Shown here in pieces: positions 12,009-23,095 of a stretch of 64,000 bases of DNA. Each line of letters begins with the position of its first letter. The stretch's first letter is position 1. The translations under genes and the position numbers were made by a program. Where the stretch lies: NCBI GenBank assembly GCA_018873245.2, contig JAEMBT020000009.1, positions 7,829,288 to 7,893,287 of the forward strand, read 5' to 3'. The notes under the pieces are model-generated. The model was not told the origin of the DNA. It made no database searches and worked only from the letters and a program-made list of their open reading frames with translations. Source of the stretch: Archegozetes longisetosus (taxonomy: Eukaryota; Arthropoda; Arachnida; Sarcoptiformes; Trhypochthoniidae).

Positions 12009-12882
12009 TAAGAGTGGGTTGAAAGTTTTGTCCTGACCCCCTTCTGGAAATCTCTACCAGGAACATTTTATATTATTGGATAGTATAACAATTTGGAATA
12101 AGCATATATGAAATTCAAGTAAATTTCTTCAAATTTCTAATATATTATCACTAGAGATATCAATTAAGGTGGAATATAAATAACAATGTCTTTTGTAGTC
12201 CCTGACATTTAAGTGGATATTTATAATTAGAGCTTCTACTTAATCACATGAACAATTCGCATGTTAATTCGCAATAATCATGCTGTCAGATGAGCATTAT
12301 ATAAAAACTTTCAATAACTCCTTTCTATAAATCTGAAGTGTTTTCATTAGTCGTGGTATTTAAAGTTTTGCCTCAACTCTGTAAGTAAGATACAGAATAA
12401 TCGTTGATTAACCAGAATAACAAAAATTGAATAAATTAATGTATACTCCTAATCGTATCTTGCTTGTTGATGTAATTTCATAGGTGTTTACACTTCTTAA
12501 TGTCGATAATTCTTCATCGACAGAATTTCTTGAGATACATTTTGAAGTAACAACTGAAGATCGTGTCACTGAACACTTATAATTCAGGGAACTTTACATT
12601 GATTGATATGACAATTCATAGAGGTTTATGAAACATGTCACGATTCCTTTTTCACCATGGATGGCATGCTTAACTAGTGCAATTACTATTAGCGAGTTTT
12701 TGTCAAATATACAATACTTCAACTTTTTAGATATATATGCTATAATTCTAATTAAGATTTGAAAGTGTCTACTTGAATTTTACATATGTTTGTTTCAAAT
12801 AGTTATACAGTCCAATGATATGAAAAGTTCATGATAGAGTTCTCTAGAAGAGGTAATGACAGAAACTTTTTAACCCACCTTA
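12009..12882. mobile_element. Long inverted-repeat element
   Basis: The left arm (12,009 to about 12,150) reads GAGTGGGTTGAAAGTTTTG then TCCTGACC. The right arm (about 12,740-12,882) is its imperfect complement, ending CTTTTTAACCCACCTTA. Arms are about 100-150 bases and the interior is non-coding. The upstream duplication unit keeps only a matching right-hand arm (430-545), so the element's presence differs between the two units. Confidence 0.55.
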
Positions 12883-13080
12883 ATATTAATTAAGTTTTGA
12901 ATCAAACAATTTGAACGTAGTTAAAAATGAAACTCGTTTACCACGAAATGATCATCTTTTAATATACGCCTTTTTTGCAAAAACTTATTAACATTTGAAT
13001 GATTCTCAAATGTTTTAATACTTTACCAAAACATATCATCTCTTGTTTATTCGATGATTTCGATAACTTATACGTTAATT

Positions 13081-13082
<2 letters not shown>

Positions 13083-13136
<54 letters not shown>
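13083..13136. repeat. (CT)n microsatellite
   Basis: Uninterrupted 54-bp TC/CT run at the position where the upstream unit carries its extra 1.4-kb block and a (CA)n tract. Confidence 0.95.
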
Positions 13137-13140
<4 letters not shown>

Positions 13141-13374
13141 CATCAAGCACACATAAACGATTTTTTAGTATCTTGAGCAAACCTTGACTTCTCAGCACTA
13201 AGTTCACAGATTTCAGTAACACTAATAAGTATAAAATTTAAGAGTCGTTTTCGACAAATTTAATTCCGCTAACACCAGTAAAAGACAACAATTCTTTAAT
13301 CACCATGTTTTTCAAAATTATCCTTTTGTGACCAACTACAGCTTTATATAACTGATATGAGAGTAAAACTTTAA

Positions 13375-14153
13375 AAGGAGAGTTCCGCGGCCCCATAGAC
13401 CTCGGCCCCCCACCTCCGACTATTTTTTTAATAAATTATATACTGATAAAGAAGCTAAAACTAATGCCAGTTACCGCTTGTGACCTTGAGCTCCAGCCCA
13501 TTTTAAATATACTAGAAATTTTCTAAGCTTAAAAATTGAAAATTCAATTACAAGAAAACCGTTAAAGATTTTTAGAAAATTTTTTCACTAATAGTATTAA
13601 TATAATCTATAATTCTTACAACCAAAATATAAAGTCTATTGATCTAAAGAATAGAATTTTATGATATCAAATTTCAAAAACTTTTTTAAAGTGGTGCCCC
13701 AAAAGACTCAAGTAAAAGAACAATGTATTAGTGAGATATACTCGTAAACTTCACTTTTATTCAAACATCATATTGTGTCTTCGAGGTGCCATAGTTAAAA
13801 AGACAAAATTCTTTCAATAGTATCTTAAATCGTTTTTTATGTAGATGAACGTTTGAAATCTTTTTAAGATTACTCTTTCTCTAAATCTTATGAAACATAG
13901 AGTTTCTGTTTAAAAAAATTGACCGGTTTATTGCAGTGAATTTTTCAACGTCTAAACTTTGAAAATTCAGACGACACACTATAGACTTTGACATTAAAAT
14001 TATTATACAAACTAGCTTCAAATTTGATCAAATTCAATTAAATGATATTCATAACAAACTTCTCACAAGTGGGCTGATTTTTATTTTTTATGCAAAAAGT
14101 TAGTTAATATGTCTATGGGGCTGGACCAACGTCATTTCAAAATTCCTCTTTCG
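13375..14153. mobile_element. Copy-specific insertion with short inverted ends
   Basis: About 780 bases are absent from the homologous site near 2,508. Near each border lies GGCCCCATAGAC (13,389-13,400) and its complement GTCTATGGGGCT (14,111-14,122), with less similar sequence outside. I see no open frame of note. The border bases cannot be fixed exactly because both flanks are A-rich. Confidence 0.55.
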
Positions 14154-14707
14154 AGAATAACTCGACATTGTGAATCGAGTTAAAAAGAGTTCGTGTTTTA
14201 TGCTACACAAACTTGAGAAATGTCTCGATAAAAATCCTGACTTAGAAAAACTCAGGAATAATTGAGATATTAAATTGAAAATGAAACTATTTAGTTGCGC
14301 CCTTTAATTGTGCAGCAAATGAACGGGTTTTTAATTTTCACCCAAATTCTCAATTAGAATAGAGGAAGACTAAGCAAAAAAATTCATTGAAAGATCGTCT
14401 TAAAATACAACTATTCCTTTAAATCTATAATAACTACTTAATATTTGTTGCTAACAAATAAACACCAAAGAATCCTTTTTCTATAAGTTTATATCAATAA
14501 AAAATAGTCTCTATTCAACATTTGTTCGTTCGAACTTATTTATACATATTTCAGGCCTAATTTTCAAATGAAAGTTGTTCTCATTATCAGAATCAAAAAC
14601 CAATAGTGTATACCTCTTTCAAGAGAATGCAGAAAGATTTTGATTACATTTTTGAAATGTGGGATCAGATTTACAAATCTAATTTTTAAGAGAATAAACG
14701 ATCCAAA

Positions 14708-15056
14708 TCAATTCGTAGTAGATATTAAAAAATTATAAATAATTTATTTTTCATATAAATTTCTATATGAATCTAACTTAAAATGGGCGATTCTATCAAG
14801 TCAATGGATGAGCGTTTTGACTATTTTTAATATAAAGTATTTCATATTTAAACACTTTAATACAAAAAATTAATATATAAATAGATTTAAATTGTAAGAA
14901 ATAAAAATATAATCCACATATTAAACACTTTATATGAAAAATACAATAAAAATACTGGTCTATTGATTTAAGAGAAGCAAATATTTAAACTTATGTTCAT
15001 ATAAGAATTTATGTGGAAAAATAAACCATAATTTTCTAATTTCTACTACGAATTGA
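14708..15056. mobile_element. Foldback/MITE-like palindromic element, downstream copy
   Basis: Counterpart of 3,104-3,452 in the same place relative to the esterase gene, with the same arms (left begins AATTCGTAGTAGAT, right ends TTCTACTACGAATT). Confidence 0.65.
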
Positions 15057-15349
15057 TTTGAATGTTTCTTTCCAAAATTCATATAAGTTTATCAGACAAC
15101 ATATTTTAAAAATATAATCAAAACCTTTTCGCATTCTCTTTAGAGAAGCGCATATTTTAAGACATTTGAAGATTGATTAACTGATGAATCATCAAAATAA
15201 GTATCTAAAAGATTAGTGAAAATATTAGAGATATTCAACAATATAATCATTAAATAAGAAGTTTTATCTTTGAAAATAAAATTAAATGTCATAATTATAT
15301 TTGTATTTCGACAGATTTATATTTGTAATTCGAGACGAAATAGTAAACG

Positions 15350-17392
15350 ATGGTAAAAGTAGTCAATAAAATCATTTTTCCTTCGTTATTAGTCACCCTC
15401 ATTATTATATTAGTGGTTGGCTTTTGTTTAATAACAGTCATCTATTATGAAGCAAAGACAACATTTATTAAATCTCAATCAGGAAAATTAACGGGAATTA
15501 CAGTCAAAAGATTAGGAAAGAGTATTAATTGTTATTACGGTATACCATATGCTGAACCACCAGTTGGAGAATTAAGATTCAAAAAACCAGTACCAAAGAA
15601 GCCATGGACAGGTTTACAACTCTTTAATCTTATAAATTATGAATATTAAAAATCTCATAGTTATTACTTAAATATAATTGTTGAACATTGAAAAAATACA
15701 AATGTTGACTTTATTTCTTAATTAGGTGTATTGGAAGCAGTTAAACAACCGAATCGATGCATGCAAAAGGAAAGTTTCGAAAATAATTTAATCAACAGAT
15801 ATAAGAACTTGGCTGAAGTATTCATCAGGAATACGCATGATATGGATGTTCAGCAAAATAATTTGATCAGTGAAGACTGTTTGTATTTGAATATATTCGT
15901 GAATTCAGATTCAAGTTCGAGCTCCAATCGAACTGTTATGGTTTGGATACATGGTGGAGGTTTCATATTTGGATCTGGAAGTTTCATTCTATACGATGGA
16001 TCAACTCTGGCTGCATTCGGTAATGTAATTGTTGTTACTATTAATTATCGACTTGGAATTTTCGGGTTTTTATCAGCAAATCTACCAAGACTGCAAGGAA
16101 ATTATGGACTCCATGACCAAGTGATGGCACTTCAATGGATTAAGAATAATATCAAAGCTTTTGGGGGTAATCCTAATAATATTGTGATATTTGGTGAAGA
16201 TGCTGGTGGTATGAGTGTAGGGTTTCATCTGATTTCTAAATCGAGTATAAATTTGTTCAACAGAGCAATTCTCGAAAGTGGTAATGCTATTAATTGGTTA
16301 AGCATTAAAGGTGGAGACTCTATCAGAAATACTGCCATTGATGTGATCGAAAGCTTGTCATGTCCTTTGCCGCCGAGAGAGAACATTAATTCCCCACAAA
16401 GACTTTCAAATTGGACCATGGCGTGTTTAAGAAATGTTTCAGCTGAAGATTTAATTCAATTACAAAATGAATATGAGAAAAGATATATCAAGTTTTTGCC
16501 GACAGAAGATAACGATTTCTTTAGTGGTCACCCTTTTGATTTGGTGAAAAGGCGTAAGTTTGCTAGAAAAACAGAGATTATTATTGGCTCAAACTCAATG
16601 GAAGGTACAGTATTAGAAATTTTATTCATATTTTATCGAGTTTATATCTTAGGTGCCATTTTCGCAAAATTGGAACCTCTCGGAAAGTATTGGTCAATGG
16701 ACAAAATATCTCCAAGATTTACGAGAGATACTATTCTTAAGAATATCGAAAGTATAACTCCAGAGAATCAGCAATCATTATTTCTTTCAATACTAAATTC
16801 TTCGTTTGAAGACATTGAGGATAAGAATGATTATACCAAGCATTGGTATAGTTATGTTAAAGTTGTTGGAAACATTGGTTATGTTTGTCCTGATTATGTA
16901 TTTATTAATCATTATTCATCATTTGGTGCAAAAGTTTATTATTATGAGTTCAGGACAAGACCGTCTATTGCTGATTGGAGCCCGAAGTGGGCTAACGGAG
17001 CCATACACACGGATGAATTATTCTATGTCTTTGGAGTTCCCTTAGCAACCGGCAATTTTTTTACAGAACAAGAAATTGAATTGAGTAAAGAAATAATGGG
17101 TGCGTGGACTCAATTTGCTATCAATGGGTCAGTTGTGAGAATCACTTAATTCATATAATTTATTATAATATTTCATTTGTTGAATATGATTCTAATTTTT
17201 TGATACTTTGAAAGAATTGCTCGATTCGATAACACTTCATGGGTTCAATACAAAGAAAAGAATCCTTTTCATATGTCGATTGATTTGGGAAAGAGTACTT
17301 TGAAAAGAGGTTTTCCTGGCTTTAAATGTGGGCGTTTTCAGCAGCTTTATGCAGAATCAAGGGCTCGAACCTTCAAAGTTGAATTGTTTTAG
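15350..17392 (+). CDS. Membrane-anchored, probably non-catalytic cholinesterase-like protein
   Basis: Three exons, 15350-15611, 15726-17127 and 17215-17392, join with GT-AG introns into a 613-residue open frame, typical for carboxylesterase/cholinesterase-family proteins. Residues about 9-32 are a hydrophobic N-terminal segment with a short Lys-containing start, suggesting a signal anchor (type II) or an uncleaved signal. Family landmarks are YGIPYAEPPVGELRF (about 62-76), an EDCLYLN motif near 137-143, the oxyanion-hole HGGGF near 163-167, the triad Glu at 380 (SMEGT) and the triad His at 515 (GAIHTDE). The nucleophile elbow reads GEDAGG, with Asp246 replacing the essential Ser, so ester hydrolysis is not expected. 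Family knowledge: cholinesterase-like adhesion molecules (neurotactin, neuroligin, gliotactin, glutactin) lack the triad and bind partners; neurotactin is also type II. An adhesion or scavenger role is inferred. The start is supported by the anchor immediately following and by its conservation in the other copy. Confidence 0.88.
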
Positions 17393-18056
17393 AAATGATT
17401 GTTAATCAAACAATTCGTGATTCAAACAATCAACAAACTAAGTCACTTATTGTCATATTTTATCGGTTTGGCCCCATATATGTACGACAGTACAGCCTAA
17501 ATCTTTAATCATTTAGTATGATTATAATGAGCTAACTATTAATTGAATTGTGTTTATATTGAAATTTTTTATTTTATTCAACACTTTCATTCAATTGCTC
17601 ATTAAAATATTATTCAGTGCCCAGTGAATTGTCTTTAGTCCCATTGTGTTATATATGTTCATTTATAACATTTTAATTTTATATGTTATACAATGTCCAA
17701 TTATGTTAAAATCTGACTAACAATTTGATACCTATCAATTTAAATTAGCAAAATCGGTTATTTGTAACTTTATTTTAACTAAATCATAGCAATAAGTTCA
17801 ATACTTACTATCGCAGTCTCAATTGTGTTTGGTTCTTACGTCATAGTTTTAGTGATCATTTTGATCTCAATCTATTAAGCAGTTTAAAGAGAAATATTTG
17901 TATGGTCCCAACTCTAAACGAAATTACAACAACCTTTTGTTGTTTTGATGGCCATACCATCATTGCATAACACGAACTAACTCTATAGAATTTCAAAGCA
18001 AAATTCAGTCTAAATTTAGATTTATTTTCGTATTAAAAGCTTTTAATAGCAAATAT
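17393..18056. other. Intergenic, end of duplication
   Basis: Still similar to the upstream unit until about 17,870. No gene is seen. Confidence 0.5.
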
Positions 18057-19031
18057 AATTGAGTGATGGTATGCAATAACCAGTCATCTCTTGATCAGTA
18101 TTGCATATGAAAAAAGCTTTTCTAATAGTATTTAAGAGTAGACATAAAGCACGACACGTATTAAATAAGAGTTTTTAAACTCATTTAAATTTTGTTTCTT
18201 TAATAAACAGAGTTTTCAATTAACCCCTCAGTCGTATTCAGGATGTATTACACCCGAGACTAAACTTCAAACTTATGTTATGAAAAATCTATAATACAAT
18301 AAAGGATGAAAAATTAGGAGTTTGGAGATTGAATTGTTTTTAAGCTTTTGATCATTTGACTTTGTTTGAAAATCATATGATTAATTAATTAAAAATTAAT
18401 TCATTAATTATTACATTAAAGTTTTAAGAAAGTGTCGCTTTGCAACCATAAATGATGTTCAGTATGTCATATCAAATCATGCATATCAAACACTCTAGAG
18501 TAAAGAATTGTGTGAACCCTTTCACTCACGTAATTTATACTCTAAATGGTTGGGTTTTTTACACTCGTCAATGCAAACAATATTTATTATAAAAAGAGTT
18601 ATTTGATATGATATATTTGGAGTTAACACATTTTTTATCACAAGTTTTTATTAGAATTTGTTTTGATAATGTTTTATAACAAATTTTATATAAAATTTGT
18701 TATAAAACATTATCAAAACAAATATCACAACATTAGCTATATTTCATACTACGGGTGTGGCGCACCCTTGAGTACCACTGGTGTAAGTTGACACTTTCGT
18801 ACCACTTAAGGGTTAAACAAAGCATTAAGTTTTGAAAGAAAATAATAAAATTAATAACAAACTAAACAAAATAACTAAGATTGAATATATGTTAAATGGG
18901 TTTAAGTTATATTCTTTAGTAATAAGTAATTTATTCTTTCTGAAGGCGTCGTTCGTATCAATACATTTGGGCCCTTTAAAAATGCAATACTGATCAAGAG
19001 ATGACTGGTTATTGCATACCATCACTCAATT
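18057..19031. mobile_element. Inverted-repeat element with 50-bp perfect ends
   Basis: Bases 18,057-18,106 and 18,982-19,031 are perfect inverted copies of each other, 50 of 50. They contain GAGTGATGGTATGCAATAAC and ATCTCTTGATCAGTATTGC. The 975-bp unit has no transposase. A minus-strand frame of 66 codons merely reads through the right end. It also contains a long perfect palindrome (next entry). Perfect ends suggest recent mobility or hairpin-mediated repair; no clear target duplication is visible. Confidence 0.75.
18656..18723. repeat. 68-bp perfect palindrome
   Basis: Arms TTTGTTTTGATAATG... and the exact complement meet at a central TA (18,689-18,690), with no mismatch over 68 bases and no loop. 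It lies in the middle of the 18,057-19,031 element. It could extrude as a cruciform. Confidence 0.95.
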
Positions 19032-19648
19032 GTTTTGATGTAGACTCAACTCATGTTAAAATTTGCAAATTAAAAGAGGTCAAAAAGTTAGATTTGATTT
19101 TCATTTATTCAAGTGAAGAATGAGAACTAAAGTCAACATAGTATTACTAATATCAAGTGTCAAGTCTTGTTACTATAGTTCTGATTCTAATCTCCTCAAA
19201 ATCGAACATATGCTTAACATAACAATAGTGTTTAACCCGTTTAATTACTATATCCATTGGTAACATCAAACTGTGTGATGACGGTACTCTTGGGAAAATG
19301 GCTTCGGTGATTGTTTATCTCCCTGCCAAACAGATAGATATATACTTCTGTATATAGTTACTGAAAATCTATTTTACTGAACACTTATCTGGGATGATTT
19401 TAGAAAACTGTTTCTATGGCTCGAGGAGATGCGCGTAATTATATTAAGTTAGGTTGAGGTGATTCAATTTGGCAATAAGGCATACTTAGTGTACTTTAAT
19501 TGAAACATTTTTAATTCGATCTTCCAATACGCTATAGTCAGCATTTATGCACAAAGTCAAGTTTACAAACTTGTTGAAACACTTTTCAAAGATTTACTTT
19601 TCGCTAACTGTTTGCTAGTCTTCAATATATTTGAATGTGGTTAATAAG
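19032..19648. other. Intergenic, nothing recognised
   Basis: AT-rich sequence without supported genes or repeats. Confidence 0.5.
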
Positions 19649-19911
19649 ATGAATGTTTATAATCAAACCATACCTACTACGACTTTAACAGCTGCCAATA
19701 CAGCAACCGGTAATTTGTCACTGAATCCAACTTATGAATTGCACTCTATTTTTGGAGCATCAGCTTTGGGAAAAACTGTTATTTTAGAGTCACGAAAGGC
19801 ACGATAAAGGGAGCGATAATTAAATTTTCTATATTGGTTACTATTATTATCATTTTGGGAACTGTTTGTGTTCTTGTTCTCATCGTGTTAAAAATCAAGA
19901 AAAATTCTTAA
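19649..19911 (+). pseudogene. Small single-helix membrane protein, frame-disrupted or spliced
   Basis: An ATG at 19649 opens 52 codons rich in Thr, Ala and Asn (start MNVYNQTIPTTTLTAANTAT) to a stop at 19805-19807. The overlapping +2 frame then encodes GTIKGAIIKF followed by a run of about 20 hydrophobic residues (ILVTIIIILGTVCVLVLIVL) and a KIKKNS tail ending at 19911. An N-terminal polar part, one transmembrane helix and a basic tail would be a typical small type III or tail-anchored protein if the frames were joined. I could not find a GT-AG intron that joins them cleanly, so I call it disrupted. The family is not recognised. Confidence 0.35.
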
Positions 19912-22900
19912 ATAACTGATTGAGAAAACATTAAAAAAGTATTTCATCATACACATTGAACTGAAATAACATTTTGTTAATAAGAAACATTAGATTACTT
20001 TCAAGTTGAAACTTAGAATCATATTTGATGTATGCATAATATTTTTCATAATGATTAAGCCTCAGGTTTTGTTGTCAAGGAATAGATGAAGATTCCGATA
20101 AAAAATCTGATATTCAAAAGAACTAATGCTAGGAGTCGTTAAGTCGCATTTGGTTAGTAAAGTATTCCTCGTAAATATTGAAAATAACTGAATTTCATAC
20201 ACATTTCTGCTATAAAAAGCTATTGAGCCTAAGGCTTGAGACGATGAAAACAGTTTTCTCTTTCACTCAAATATAAGCTCCAAAACTATTACTATTGAAG
20301 TAGGTATTGATTTGGTTTGAGGGCTAACTCTCCTATGTCACTATTTTATTACAGTATTATTGAATGTTTATTTTCATCAAAGTATTCAACCAATTTTGTA
20401 ATGTATAGGGGAAGCGCTATTGTGAAATATTTATTTATTTTAAAGCATATAGATTTGAGAAAATAGTTTTGGAAAAATAAATTTAAGATAATTGTTTTCC
20501 GACTACTCTCGCCAAAACCATTCATATGCAATATCTATGCAACACACAAATCTTAAGACTGGATCTTCTGTGAAACTTCTTTTGATAAGAAGCCATAATT
20601 TTGCATAGAAATGGTTTGTATTGAAAATTGAAAGCTATCTTGGAAGAAAAATGCAAATTTATTTCTTCATTTTTCAGTAGAGGAAATGCTTATACGTTAT
20701 CAGCAAGTCTTCAGTGTATCTAAAAGAAGTCTCATAACCGGGTTCTCTAACATTCTACCGGCGAGTGAGCAAAATATGAATGATGGATAGTTTCAATAAG
20801 TATTAATAGCAGGAGTCGCGTTTATGTAGTACTTTTAGAGTGCTCAAGGCTTTTAGGAGGCTTACGTAGTGAAGATAGGGATATATATATGAAATCTTGA
20901 AAGCTCTACATTTCTAAATCACTACAAAAGTATCTAGGATACTTTAGAAAAGACTACACAAGCTTGACTACTGATTTATATTATAACTTTATTTCTAACT
21001 ATACAAGTTTATAACCTATGTCATTGCCTTATGTGTATAGGGAATCTAGATAGATCAACTTTAAGAATGTATTGGTATGTTTGACTAGTTTGCTCGACTG
21101 ATGGTAAGCATTGAGTCATGACTCGTGAAACACAAACAAATCATTTTATTTGACCATCAAGTAGAATATTTATTTATCTAATATTTTAGCGAGAATTTAA
21201 TTAAAACTTAATATGATTTCAAGAGCTTACAGAAACTTAGCAAATTTTATTAATAGAAAATTCTGGCAGAAATTATAGTAAAATATTGATATTATTTTTG
21301 AGTATTTTATATATCAATCTTATTGATAAAAAACTTCAAATGAGTAAACTTTAAAATAACGTTTTATTTGAGTTAGTCTCTTAATATTAATTCAAATCCT
21401 GATCTATTTTACAAGATAGATATATCATAAATGAATCGAATCGTAAGGATGAAAACACTTTTATATTTTAAATGATAACCAAAATTTATGCAATCTTTAG
21501 TATCAAAATCATTTTTATGGTTGGCTCTTACAGTAGTGCAACACAAAAGACAAAATACAGTAATAATACTAAGGAGTGACTATTATTAAGACTCTAATGA
21601 TGACCAGAAAAGCTATGAAAACTCAGAGAATAAATTGGTGGTAAATACAAGAGACAAATAAGATATTAAGAATGTAATAGAAGTCGAAACATATATAATA
21701 AATGATATATTTTGGTATTACTGTCAGCAATGAAGCTTGTACAATAAGTCCATATTTCTGATAAGCTATTAATATACGTATCAATTATTCAATTTTAAGT
21801 TTCAATTCTCACTCAGAATCAAGGTTGGTTAAATGAAACCCAAACTTCTTTTTTACTTTATTAGCATTTATTGAGATATGTGACTGACTGTTTACCAATT
21901 CCGGAAATATTTTTACCGAATCAAAATAATGTTTTATCGTGTTCAAAAATGCCATTCAAAATGCTGATCGTCAATAGCATGCAAATTATATAATAATTAT
22001 TCAAAATTATTTACCGATGAGTTTATATAACAGTCTACTGTAAACTAAGACCATTTTTTGGTCACAACACGAGAAAATTCGTTCACACTTCCATTGAATA
22101 TATCGTTATTAGAATTTTTATGATATATTAGTGGCTTTGACTTTAAATCTTTGATTCACGTATCATAATGATATTATTCAATGAAGGGATAAATCAGTAT
22201 TTTAAGTAAGTTTATTTATAAATTAAATCGCGTCAGAATTGGTCAGAGTGAAAAAATTCAATTTTTCATCTAGATTAATGTTTTATTGGAAATTGCCAAA
22301 ACTTTTAAATGAAATAAGTTTAGCGTAATAATTATAATTTTAATTGTGAATTAACACTTTAGATTAGTTTTATAGCCTTAAATTGAATCTTTAAATTACT
22401 ATTTGTAACACAATTTTTAGTATAATCTGAGTACTTGGCAGTCTACGATTTTGAATATAATTTTAACTATGATATCACTTGCTATTGATTTGGTGAAGAT
22501 ATTTTCAAAATCTGGAAGCGGTCAGTGACATGCCGTTTAAGAAGATATTTATGATGGTAATTTAATGCACGAATCAGTCAGTTGCTTAATAATTAGTTTC
22601 CGTCATTTTAGTTGCTATGCTGTTAATTTGAAATAAAAGTTTTGTCGAAATAACAAATACAGTTTATATTAAAACATTTTCGTTTTCATGCTAAAAAACT
22701 AAACAGCAAAGACTTAATTTTTAAATCGAAATTTGCTTAGTGGCTCAACTACTGAAAATTTGAGACCGCGAAAAAGGTCAATCTTAAAATCATATCCACA
22801 TAGGTTTTCTCGTTTCAGTTCAATCAATTTATGTTTATAAAGAATATCAGAAACTGTAAGAATTTTCTGAGATTTTTTAGAATAATTTTTATCTTGAATG

Positions 22901-23095
22901 TAAACTTTTACAATATTTGTGAAATACAAAATGTTTGAATGATAATTCGATAATGTTTTGAATATATCTCATATTACCTCATCCATGAATATGCAATATT
23001 CTAAATAATTTGAATGAAACAAACAATAATGAAACTAGTTTGAGATTGAGTTTTGAACAGATCTGTACTAGTTAGAAGCTAACGAAATCAGAAAA
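19912..23095. other. Gene-free stretch upstream of the microexon gene
   Basis: About 3.2 kb of AT-rich sequence with no gene, repeat array or transposon I can support. A promoter for the following gene must lie here, but no unambiguous TATA or initiator could be chosen. Confidence 0.45.

Larger units (their letters stand above)
9188..17870. repeat. Segmental duplication, downstream unit
   Basis: Counterpart of 1-8,270, offset by 9,187 at its start and by 10,901 at the esterase start codon, because each unit gained different insertions. Copy-specific insertions here include the element within 12,009-12,882 and the block at about 13,375-14,153. The start is defined by only about 75 bases matching the window's first bases; firm alignment begins near 12,770. 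Confidence 0.8.

Noticed and set aside
12959..13222. Arg-Glu or Leu-Ser dipeptide repeat proteins
   Set aside because: Translation of the (CT)n microsatellite.
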